A stretch of 64,000 nt of DNA from Lachnoclostridium sp. UBA903 (GTDB lineage Bacteria > Bacillota > Clostridia > Lachnospirales > Lachnospiraceae): contig DBEP01000069.1 of assembly GCA_002294045.1 (NCBI GenBank), positions 41,371-105,370 of the forward strand. Direction: 5' to 3'. The notes below the pieces were generated by a model. The model was given only the letters and a program-made list of their open reading frames with translations. It ran no database searches and had not been told where the DNA came from. A program made the translations under genes and the position numbers. Within the stretch, counting starts at the first letter, position 1. Each line of letters begins with the position of its first letter. Of the stretch, positions 32,218 through 40,109 are shown in pieces.

Positions 32218-32934
32218 TCAGCGGTCCCTGTGGTACTTTTGTGCGGCAGCCAGATAGGCCAGAATCAGTTTGTGGGGATTTTCTGGGGTGGAACTTAACT
32301 GGGGCTGGAAGAGGGTTGCAATATAAAACCTGTTTCCGGGTAATTCCAATATTCTGACTTCTCCGTTATCATCTGTTCCTGTTACATGAAAACCGCTTTG
32401 GTCAAGGGCATCCTGATAAGAAGGATTCAGTCCGAAACTGCAGTTGTACCGTTCCAAGGTTTCTTTTATTCCATAAATCTTCTGTACCAGGGAATCTTCT
32501 TTCAGATTTATTTTTTTCGTTTCTCCTGCCAGGGAACAGGACAAGGGAGCAATAAAGAAGCTGGATGCATCCGGATTATACTCCGCATGGGTAACCTCCG
32601 TAAAACCTGATATATTCCGGGCATATTCCATGACCGCATGCTGGAATCCCCCGCAGGTGCCTAGAAAAGGATAGTCATTCTCCCTTACAAAGCGGATTGC
32701 ATTAATAGCGCCGGTATAACTGGTGTAAGGACTTCCCGGCGAACACCAGAAAGCGTCGAAACTAGGGACCTCCGCATCCATATCACCTTCCAGGTCTTTT
32801 GTCGGAAGCCATTGGATTTTTATATCCATTGATAGATATGCAGCACAGTGGCGCAATGCCTCATTGGTGGCCGAATGCGATAATTTGCTGGGGTCAAAAT
32901 CTCCGATTATGCCTATTTTCACCTTATCTTCCAT
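32218..32934 (-). CDS. CTP-synthase-like glutamine amidotransferase domain protein
   Basis: The 238-residue protein resembles the C-terminal glutaminase half of CTP synthase as a free-standing protein. The nucleophile elbow is present (FLGTCGGFQHAVMEYAR near residue 95). The end that normally supplies the catalytic His-Glu pair in FHPE reads LFQPQLSSTPENPH, so both residues are replaced by Gln. The free-standing family is known as CTP synthase C-terminal region-related proteins. Either it no longer hydrolyses glutamine or it acts by Cys alone. The first residues (KIGIIGDFDPSKLSH) are typical of the family. Substrate unknown. Confidence 0.7.
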   Translation of the reverse strand: MEDKVKIGIIGDFDPSKLSHSATNEALRHCAAYLSMDIKIQWLPTKDLEGDMDAEVPSFDAFWCSPGSPYTSYTGAINAIRFVRENDYPFLGTCGGFQHAVMEYARNISGFTEVTHAEYNPDASSFFIAPLSCSLAGETKKINLKEDSLVQKIYGIKETLERYNCSFGLNPSYQDALDQSGFHVTGTDDNGEVRILELPGNRFYIATLFQPQLSSTPENPHKLILAYLAAAQKYHRDR

Positions 32935-33086
32935 AAATGTTCCCTTCTCTTTTTATGCCAATCTTTTTTTATTCTAAGGATTAAGCTTAACCGTGGCGGA
33001 CTTGCTTCCGGAGCCAGGCTTTGCTGCTTTCCTTCCGCTTTACCCGGCAGTTCCCGGAGCAGACAGGTTAATTAATTCCGTTGTAA

Positions 33087-33539
33087 TTATTCGTTTATAT
33101 CATTAATTCTCAGAAAGTTCTCATAAGCCAGTTCCTGCAGGATTTTATACAGACCCTGTACATTGAATTTCTTAGGAAATTCAAGCTTATGGGCGGCATA
33201 TTCAATATGGTGGCCTTTTAATTCCGGTGAACTTATATAGGTAAAGGTTAATTCGCTGTCGTCAAATCCGAATCCGGAGGTTTCCATGGTGACATTTACG
33301 ATGGATAAGAGATTAATGGAGGTAACCCTCATTTTTGTACCTGTGGCCCCTTGCTTGTCCGTCATGATAATACGTTTGTCGGTAAATATAAGTGCATCTC
33401 TTACCAGCTTGAATCCCATGGTTATTTTTTCGCCGTCCATCAGATACGGGCCGTATTCTTTTTCCAATTCGGCAACGGAAGCCTCACTGTAGTTGGCGGC
33501 AAGGCCGCCCTGTAAAATATTTTTCATACCAAAAGCCAT
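33087..33539 (-). CDS. PH-domain protein of bacterial type
   Basis: The 150-residue protein matches the bacterial pleckstrin-homology-like family: strands around EKITMGFKLVRDALIFTDKRI, then IIMTDKQGATGTKMRVTSI, and a C-terminal helix. Such proteins form rings and occur in Firmicutes with unknown function. ATG 33539 follows AGGAGGGT; the longer frame has no site. A 232-bp palindrome lies just upstream. Confidence 0.75.
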   Translation of the reverse strand: MAFGMKNILQGGLAANYSEASVAELEKEYGPYLMDGEKITMGFKLVRDALIFTDKRIIMTDKQGATGTKMRVTSINLLSIVNVTMETSGFGFDDSELTFTYISSPELKGHHIEYAAHKLEFPKKFNVQGLYKILQELAYENFLRINDINE

Positions 33540-33661
33540 ACCAAATACCCTCCTGTTAAAATATTTTTTTGTAATAAATATCAATTTTATAATACCACCA
33601 TTTGACAACACAGTAAATAAAAATAAGCATCAGAACACCGAAAACACAGGGAAAATTAATC

Positions 33662-33893
33662 TCAGGAAGAAGGCGGCTTTCGAATGTAGTTGGTATATTT
33701 TTGCATTGGGAGGGTCCCTTATGACACTTAAACTTCGGAAATTACGCCAAGAGTGAAAACCGGATCTGTCTGAGCGTAAGCGAGTTGTCCGGTTTTCACT
33801 CCGCCCTAAGTAATTTTTGGAGTTTATTAGTGTCATAGGGGTTCTTTCCTGCAAAAATATGCCAACTACATTCGAAAGCCGCCTTCTTCCTGA
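33662..33893. repeat. 232-bp near-perfect palindrome (MITE-like)
   Basis: The first about 110 bp and the last about 110 bp are inverted copies: TCAGGAAGAAGGCGGCTTTC on the left reappears on the opposite strand at the right end, and matching continues through TATGACACT and GTGAAAACCGGA, with a loop of about 15 bp. It encodes nothing. Length, symmetry and position are typical of a MITE or of a very long hairpin. It is unrelated to the 157-bp family elsewhere in the window. Confidence 0.85.
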
Positions 33894-34117
33894 AATTTTT
33901 TTCCTTCCTGGCTTATGTAAAAATCACCTTATAAATTAAAGATAATATACGGGTAAAAATAGATTTTTCGGGAAGATACATCTATAAATAGAATTTTTCC
34001 TATAAACTATATTTAATTTTTGCGGTATTGGAAGAGCAAAATCCGTGATAGTATTATCAATAACAGGCAGTATTAAAAGATACGGTTAAACCCACCGGGG
34101 ACAGAGGTGATATGCAT

Positions 34118-35080
34118 ATGGGTATAAAGATGTTAAAAAATGGGGCAGGTGCGGAACAACGTGTAATAAGTAAGAAAAAATCAGGCGTACAGGGGAAAAA
34201 GATGTTTCTTAGCGTACTCCCGTTTTTAGTATTAAGCTTTTTGTTTTCCTATTTCCCTTTACATGGGTGGATATATGCTTTTTATGATTACCGGTCGCCG
34301 TTAAAATTATCCCAGTGTGAATTTATAGGGCTGCGGTGGTTTAAAATGCTTTTTGCAAATAAAACACAGCTGCAGAACCTGTTGCAGGTAATGGAAAATA
34401 CCTTCGCCATGAGTTTATTAAGCATTGCAACCTCCGTACTGCCATTGGGATTTGCAATATTTTTGAATGAGATTAAATGCAAGCGGTTTAAAAATCTGGT
34501 ACAGACCCTTACAACCCTGCCTAATTTTATCAGTTGGGTATTGGTGTATTCCGTAGCCTTCAGCCTGTTTTCCTACACCGGAATGGTCAATACGATTTTA
34601 CAGAATACAGGTCTTATATCAGAACCGCTGAAATTCCTGGACAGCGATGCCCATACCTGGCTTTGGATGTTATTGTGGAATACCTGGAAAGGATTAGGCT
34701 GGGGAGCGATTATGTATCTGGCTTCCATTGCGGGTATTGACCAGGAATTGTACGAAGCGGCAAGGGTGGATGGTGCAAACCGGTTTCATTTAATGAGGCA
34801 TATCACATTGCCGTCCCTGATGCCGACCTACATTGTACTGCTGATGCTGTCCATTGCCAACTTCCTGAACAATGGGATGGACCAGTATTTTGTATTTCAG
34901 AATTCCTTTAATAAAGAGCACATACAGGTGCTGGATTTGTATGTGTATAATATCGGAATGACCGGCAACAGCTTATCCATGGCAACAGCTATCAGCATGC
35001 TGAAAAGTATCGTCAGCATATCTTTGCTGGTAACCGTGAACCTTATATCCAAAAAGACCCGGGGGGAATCTATCATTTAA
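34118..35080 (+). CDS. Carbohydrate ABC transporter permease (LplB-like)
   Basis: The 320-residue protein is a type-I sugar importer permease with about six membrane helices. It carries the EAA loop ELYEAARVDGANRFHLMRHITLPSL near residue 210, which docks to the ATPase. The N-terminal tail is basic. It resembles LplB, which pairs with YtcP and a large lipoprotein binding protein, typically for oligosaccharides from pectin or similar polymers. ATG 34118 sits seven bases after AGGTGA; an ATG at 34112 is too close. No ATP-binding subunit lies here, so a shared MsmK-type ATPase is expected. Confidence 0.87.
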   Translation: MGIKMLKNGAGAEQRVISKKKSGVQGKKMFLSVLPFLVLSFLFSYFPLHGWIYAFYDYRSPLKLSQCEFIGLRWFKMLFANKTQLQNLLQVMENTFAMSLLSIATSVLPLGFAIFLNEIKCKRFKNLVQTLTTLPNFISWVLVYSVAFSLFSYTGMVNTILQNTGLISEPLKFLDSDAHTWLWMLLWNTWKGLGWGAIMYLASIAGIDQELYEAARVDGANRFHLMRHITLPSLMPTYIVLLMLSIANFLNNGMDQYFVFQNSFNKEHIQVLDLYVYNIGMTGNSLSMATAISMLKSIVSISLLVTVNLISKKTRGESII

Positions 35081-35336
35081 CTTGTAAAGGACTTATCCCT
35101 CTTTTGGAAAACTTAATCCGGGGCATGACTTTAATTTAACTGTCAGATAACAGGAAGTACCGCTAACAGGTTTACAATATATTTTTGAATCCGGAGTTGA
35201 AAGAAATATTCGGAGAAAGGATGCCGTGCCGCCAATCTTTCAACTGTTTATGGGGACGATGAATACAATCTGTGTTCTATAAGTATGCGGCCGTATCTCA
35301 TCCCGGGCGGATGGGGTATGCAGGGTAAAAGAATAG

Positions 35337-36248
35337 ATGGAACAGAAAAAGAAACATTACTCCAGAGCGGATATTATATTTCTTATCATGAATTATACAT
35401 TTTTTGCAATATTTACCCTTATATGTGTTTATCCGTTTTATTATCTGATTATTAATACAATCAGTTCCAACGATTTGAGTGCCAGAGGTTTTATCAATTT
35501 TATTCCGAAAGAAATACATTTGGAAAATTATAAACAGGTATTGCAGCTAAGGGGATTACCCCGGGCCGCTTTTGTTTCAGTGGGAAGGACGGTAATCGGT
35601 ACGGCATTTACGGTACTGGCTTCTGCCTTTTTAGGGTTTATGTTTACCCAGGAGAAAATGTGGGGCAGAAAATTTTCTTACCGTTTTATCGTAGTAACCA
35701 TGTATTTCAATGCAGGATTAATTCCGATGTTTGTCACCATGAACACCCTGCACCTTACCAATTCATTCTGGGTATATATAATACCGGTTATTGTCCAGCC
35801 TTTTAATATCATACTGGTTAAAACTTTTATTGAGTCAATTCCTAAATCCTTACAGGAAGCGGCGGAAATTGACGGTGCGGGTTTTATCCGGATATTTTAT
35901 AAGATAATATTGCCTACCTGCACTCCTATACTTGCAACGGTAGCCATATTTTCGGCAGTCGGCCAGTGGAACTCTTTTCAGGATACCCTGATTTATGTAA
36001 CGGACCAGAAGCTGTATTCCCTGCAATACCTTTTATACCAATTCATAAACCAGGCCAGTTCTCTGGCAACGATGGTAAAAAACAGTACGGGGACAGGGCT
36101 GAATATGGCAGCCATAGCAACACAGCAGACACCTACTTCCATCCGTATGACGGTATCGGTAGTTGTAGTCCTTCCGATTCTGTTTATATATCCCCTGTTT
36201 CAGAGATATTTTGTAAAAGGCATCATGATTGGTTCGGTAAAAGGGTAG
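35337..36248 (+). CDS. Carbohydrate ABC transporter permease (YtcP-like)
   Basis: The 303-residue partner permease has six predicted membrane helices and the EAA motif SLQEAAEIDGAGFIRIFYKI near residue 178. It ends with the FVKGIMIGSVKG tail typical of YtcP-type MalG-like subunits. It follows the LplB-like gene after a 256-bp gap that has no clear promoter. With its neighbour it forms the membrane channel. Confidence 0.88.
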   Translation: MEQKKKHYSRADIIFLIMNYTFFAIFTLICVYPFYYLIINTISSNDLSARGFINFIPKEIHLENYKQVLQLRGLPRAAFVSVGRTVIGTAFTVLASAFLGFMFTQEKMWGRKFSYRFIVVTMYFNAGLIPMFVTMNTLHLTNSFWVYIIPVIVQPFNIILVKTFIESIPKSLQEAAEIDGAGFIRIFYKIILPTCTPILATVAIFSAVGQWNSFQDTLIYVTDQKLYSLQYLLYQFINQASSLATMVKNSTGTGLNMAAIATQQTPTSIRMTVSVVVVLPILFIYPLFQRYFVKGIMIGSVKG

Positions 36249-36390
36249 TGTACATCATTACATATGAAAATCATTTGGCATAAGCCTGATTCCGAGCCGG
36301 TCCGGTAAACGGAAGTCATATAATTTAAGAATCAGAAGCGGCGCCTTTTCCCGGAAGATATACAATAGAAACAAGACCATGTTTTATTGT

Positions 36391-36458
36391 CGGATGCACG
36401 GCGGTAAAATACACCGCCTTTTCTCGAAAGATATAGAAACATTTTCCGAGAAGATATA
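36391..36458 (+). repeat. Two-hairpin element, copy 1
   Basis: Begins CGGATGCACGGCGGTAAAA. Hairpin 1 pairs GGCGGT with ACCGCC and is followed by TTTT; hairpin 2 pairs TTCTCG with CGAGAA. It matches 51923-51990 closely. A degenerate partial copy lies at about 36341-36370. The element sits about 30 bases before the start of the binding-protein gene, in its leader. Confidence 0.7.
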
Positions 36459-36485
36459 TTAAAGTTTATTATGGGAGGTAAGATT

Positions 36486-38291
36486 ATGAAAAAAAGACTG
36501 TTAAGCGTATTTCTATGTGTGGTAATGGCTGCGGCTGTGCTGACAGGCTGCGGCGGCTCCAAGGAACAGGTTTTATCATCTTCCGGCGGCAAAACGGCAG
36601 ATGAAAGTACGGGAGACAAACCATCCTCGGAAGTTGAGGGCACCGGCAGGTATGAGAAGTTTATTACGGTGGATGTATTCGACAGCCAGGCCAATTACCA
36701 GGGGATTCAATCCGGATGGTTCGCCAAAGTAGTAAAGGATAAGTTTAATATGGAATTAAATATTATCGCACCCAATGTGGCAGGAGGTGGGGATACCTTG
36801 TTCCAGACCCGTTCCACCGCAGGGGATTTAGGGGATTTAATCATTACCGGTGCCAATAACGGCAGGCTTCAGGACCTTGTAAAAGCAGGGCTGGTAGTGG
36901 ATATGACGGATTTACTGAAAGAAGCCGAATATGTAACCCAGTATCAGAATGCCATTGAAGTTACCAATGATTTGGCAGAAGAGGACGGCATCTGGGCAAT
37001 CCCGTCGGAGGTCTCTTTAAAACCTGCCGATACCCCCAGTGAAGGACTTGACTTAACCTTCGGCCCTTATGTAAGATGGGATGCTTATAAAGCAGCCGGT
37101 TACCCCGAGATTGCCACCCTGGAAGATCTGCTGCCTGTTTTAAAAGCAATGCAGGAAGCAGTACCGGCCAGTGACAGCGGTAAACCAACCTATGCTTTTT
37201 CCTTCTTTAAGGACTGGGACGGTAACATGATGAACAATGCCAAACAGCCTACCTGCCTGTATGGCTATGATGAGCTGGGCTTTGTGCTGGCCAAAGCGGA
37301 CGGAAGCGATTATCAAAGCATCCTTGACAGTGATTCCATGTATATCCGGGTACTGAAATTATACTTTGAAGCAAACCAGATGGGGCTGGTAGATCCGGAG
37401 TCCACAACCCAGAACTATGATACCCTGTTTGCCAAATATCAGGACGGACAGATATTATATTCCCCGTGGCCCTGGTTGGGGCAGTCAGCATATAACACCA
37501 CCGGCAATAAAGACGCGGGAAAAGGGTTTATGCTGGCCTCCATTGACGATATGAAGATTTTTTCCTACGGCAGCTGTCCTAACGGGACGGCCTCCAATAC
37601 CATCTCCATCGGAACGAAAGCCGAGGATCCTCAGAGGCTTGCGGACTTTATTGACTGGTTATACTCCCCGGAAGGCATCTGCATGTCTGCCCAGCAGACA
37701 GCAGGAACCTGCGGTCCCGAAGGCTTAACCTGGGAAATGAAAGACGGGGAGCCGGTATTAACGGATTTCGGAAAACAGGCTCTGCTGGACGGAGATGCAC
37801 AAATGCCGGAAGAATGGGGCGGAGGCTCCTGGAAAGACGGAATTTCCGCATTAAACTATAAAGCCGTATCCCTAATTGATGTCCATCCGGAAACCGGGTT
37901 CTCTTATGCCTATTCCTTATGGGACTCCGTACTGAAAATGAACGAAACTCCTTTAGATAACGATTGGCAGGAAAACATGAGAGCTTCCACAACCCTTGAG
38001 TATCTGGAGAAAAACAATAAAATAATGGTAGCACCGGGAAGCGGCTATGCGGCTCCTCAGGAGACCTCCGATATTGCAACCATAAGGAGCCAGTGCAAAG
38101 CTTCTATTGTGGAATATTCCTGGAAGATGATATTTGCCGGTGATGAAACGGAATTTAACAAATTATTAAAAGATATGCAGAATACGGCGGAGGGCCTTGG
38201 CTATGCCGACGTATTGGCGGTTGACATGCAGAATGCAAAAGACCAGAATACCGCCAGGGAAGAGATATTAAAAATATCAGCGGCCAATTAA
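36486..38291 (+). CDS. Extracellular solute-binding lipoprotein
   Basis: The 601-residue protein begins with a lipoprotein signal (MKKRLLSVFLCVVMAAAVLTGC, with Cys22 as the lipidation site) and is the size of LipO/LplA-type binding proteins. After a Ser/Gly linker, the mature part has the two-lobed solute-binding pattern and aromatic-rich sugar-contact segments (YSPWPWLGQ). It delivers an oligosaccharide to the two permeases upstream. ATG 36486 follows GGGAGGT. The two-hairpin element in its leader may adjust expression relative to the permeases. Confidence 0.88.
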   Translation: MKKRLLSVFLCVVMAAAVLTGCGGSKEQVLSSSGGKTADESTGDKPSSEVEGTGRYEKFITVDVFDSQANYQGIQSGWFAKVVKDKFNMELNIIAPNVAGGGDTLFQTRSTAGDLGDLIITGANNGRLQDLVKAGLVVDMTDLLKEAEYVTQYQNAIEVTNDLAEEDGIWAIPSEVSLKPADTPSEGLDLTFGPYVRWDAYKAAGYPEIATLEDLLPVLKAMQEAVPASDSGKPTYAFSFFKDWDGNMMNNAKQPTCLYGYDELGFVLAKADGSDYQSILDSDSMYIRVLKLYFEANQMGLVDPESTTQNYDTLFAKYQDGQILYSPWPWLGQSAYNTTGNKDAGKGFMLASIDDMKIFSYGSCPNGTASNTISIGTKAEDPQRLADFIDWLYSPEGICMSAQQTAGTCGPEGLTWEMKDGEPVLTDFGKQALLDGDAQMPEEWGGGSWKDGISALNYKAVSLIDVHPETGFSYAYSLWDSVLKMNETPLDNDWQENMRASTTLEYLEKNNKIMVAPGSGYAAPQETSDIATIRSQCKASIVEYSWKMIFAGDETEFNKLLKDMQNTAEGLGYADVLAVDMQNAKDQNTAREEILKISAAN

Positions 38292-38350
38292 TTTAAGAAT
38301 ACTTTGACGGCAACGGTTCGGTAAGACGTTCGGCGGCGCAGGAAAAATGG

Positions 38351-38392
38351 AAACAGGATGGTAAAGCGCGGAGGTTTTATTATCCTGTTTTT
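38351..38392. terminator. Terminator of the ABC transporter operon
   Basis: AAACAGGAT (38351-38359) pairs with ATCCTGTTT (38382-38390), followed by TT, and the loop is about 22 bases. It stands between the binding-protein gene and the convergent yesN-like gene. Confidence 0.65.
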
Positions 38393-38500
38393 AAATAAAT
38401 GGTATTACATTCTCTTCCCTGCTTTCTGATTTTAAAAGTATGTAAGGATGGCATTTTACCATTGCGGCATACAATAAGAGCAAATCATTTACCAAATTAT

Positions 38501-40048
38501 TTAAGGCTTTGGTGCCAGGCTTTTCCGGTATTCGGCGGGACTTAGCCCCACGTATTTTTTAAATTTTTTGTGAAAATAATCCACATTTTTATAGCCTGCC
38601 TGTTCAGCAATTTCATAAACTTTCAGCCGGTCTTCCTTAAGAAGCTTTTTGGAGTTTTCGATGCGGATGCGGTCCAGGTAGGAATTAAAGCTTTCCCCTA
38701 CCTTTTTATTAAATATTTTACCAAGATAGCAGCTGTTGTAACCAAAAAGGGGTGCGATGGTTTCCAGTTTCAGGTTTTCGCTGTAATTATGCTTGATATA
38801 ATAGAGGACATCATTTAATACACCTTCTCTGGAGGGATTCCCGATAGCATTCATGCACATCTCGAATTGTTCCGACAGGAACTGAATAATTTCATATAAA
38901 TAATACTTGCTTTCAATCAGGTTAATGACTGCGGCATTGGTTGGAAAAGGAATATCTGCGGTGCTGTAAATATGGGATATAATCTGTTTGACCTGAAGGT
39001 AGATATCCGTGAGAAAATATTTTATGGACATAACATCATCCACCGCATAAAAAAGTTTTTTTTCCAGTTCCTTTAAGGTTTCAGCGATTTGAGTACGGTT
39101 GTAGGTCTGTATACAATCGGCAAATACCCGGTAATAATGCCTGGACTCTTCCGGGGTAATGAAATAAGTGAACTCCTCCTTGCCCGGCAGCTGGTGCCAG
39201 CCTAAAATATGCTGGTTTTGTTCACAGAAAAAACGCCGGTTTAACAGGGCGCAGGCCGTCTCGTAAGAAAGGCGGACATCCTCCAGGCTGTATACTTTCC
39301 TTCCGTATGTAAGGAAAAGGGAATCCAGGGGAGAGAACTTCTGGGGGTTAGTATCGTAATGACGGAGGAAAATATTAAAATGTTCAATGGCAAAATTACC
39401 TTTTAAAAGAACAATATCTTTTTCCTGAAAGTGGATATGGTCAAAGGAATTATTGTCCTGGTTGGTAACTCGGAGGAGTTCCGCAAAACTCCAGACAATG
39501 TGGAAACTGTCCTGGTTATAATTCTCATAGATTACGGCCTGGTAAACCGGGGCCGCGAGATGCAAATCATAGGAATTAAAGTTGGAAAAATCCCCTTTGC
39601 CCGTTAGAATGTCCCTGAGGATGGTATCCTTGGCCTTGGCCCGGTATTGAAGCAGGGTATGGTTCTTCTTCTGCTCTTTCCTTAAATCATCCCGGATTGT
39701 TATGACGGCGCCTGTCAGTTCGTTTTCATCTATGGGTTTGGTCAGGTAAAAATCCACACCGTAGCGCATGGCGGTCTGGGCGTATTTGAAATCAGATATA
39801 CCGCTTATAAGAATGAATTTACCGTTAAATTGTTTTTCACGTGCCAGTTTAACAATATCAATACCGGATAATTTGGGCATACGGATATCCAGAAGCACCA
39901 AATCCGGTTTAAGTTCAAGAATTTTACTTAAGGCATCCTCTCCGTTCCGGGACACTCCGCAGATGGTAAAGCCTAACTCATACCAGTCAATAATAACTTT
40001 TAGCCCTTCCAATACAAATGATTCGTCATCGGCAATAAACACATTCAT
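38501..40048 (-). CDS. AraC-type response regulator (YesN-like)
   Basis: The 515-residue protein has a receiver domain (residues 1-120; phospho-acceptor Asp54 in VLLDIRMP, acidic DD at 7-8, conserved Lys in LTKPID), a long linker and a C-terminal AraC double helix-turn-helix (about 410-515, with IAEQAGYKNVDYFHKKFKKY and GLSPAEYRK). It is the partner of the histidine kinase encoded upstream in the same operon. Such YesMN pairs switch on adjacent sugar ABC operons, here presumably the LplB/YtcP system that it faces. Confidence 0.9.
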   Translation of the reverse strand: MNVFIADDESFVLEGLKVIIDWYELGFTICGVSRNGEDALSKILELKPDLVLLDIRMPKLSGIDIVKLAREKQFNGKFILISGISDFKYAQTAMRYGVDFYLTKPIDENELTGAVITIRDDLRKEQKKNHTLLQYRAKAKDTILRDILTGKGDFSNFNSYDLHLAAPVYQAVIYENYNQDSFHIVWSFAELLRVTNQDNNSFDHIHFQEKDIVLLKGNFAIEHFNIFLRHYDTNPQKFSPLDSLFLTYGRKVYSLEDVRLSYETACALLNRRFFCEQNQHILGWHQLPGKEEFTYFITPEESRHYYRVFADCIQTYNRTQIAETLKELEKKLFYAVDDVMSIKYFLTDIYLQVKQIISHIYSTADIPFPTNAAVINLIESKYYLYEIIQFLSEQFEMCMNAIGNPSREGVLNDVLYYIKHNYSENLKLETIAPLFGYNSCYLGKIFNKKVGESFNSYLDRIRIENSKKLLKEDRLKVYEIAEQAGYKNVDYFHKKFKKYVGLSPAEYRKSLAPKP

Positions 40049-40064
40049 ATTTGACTCCTATCTA

Positions 40065-40108
40065 AGTGACGGCGCGTCAGCGCCAGAGTCTGGCAGGCCA
40101 GACTCTAT
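40065..40108 (-). repeat. AGTGAC structured repeat, copy 2, between yesM and yesN-like genes
   Basis: Within this repeat AGTCTGGC and GCCAGACT pair perfectly around a two-base spacer, and GGCGC pairs with GCGCC. On the transcript it forms a stem of about ten pairs between the kinase stop and the regulator start. The same sequence family is at 455-499. Confidence 0.65.
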
Positions 40109-40109
40109 C

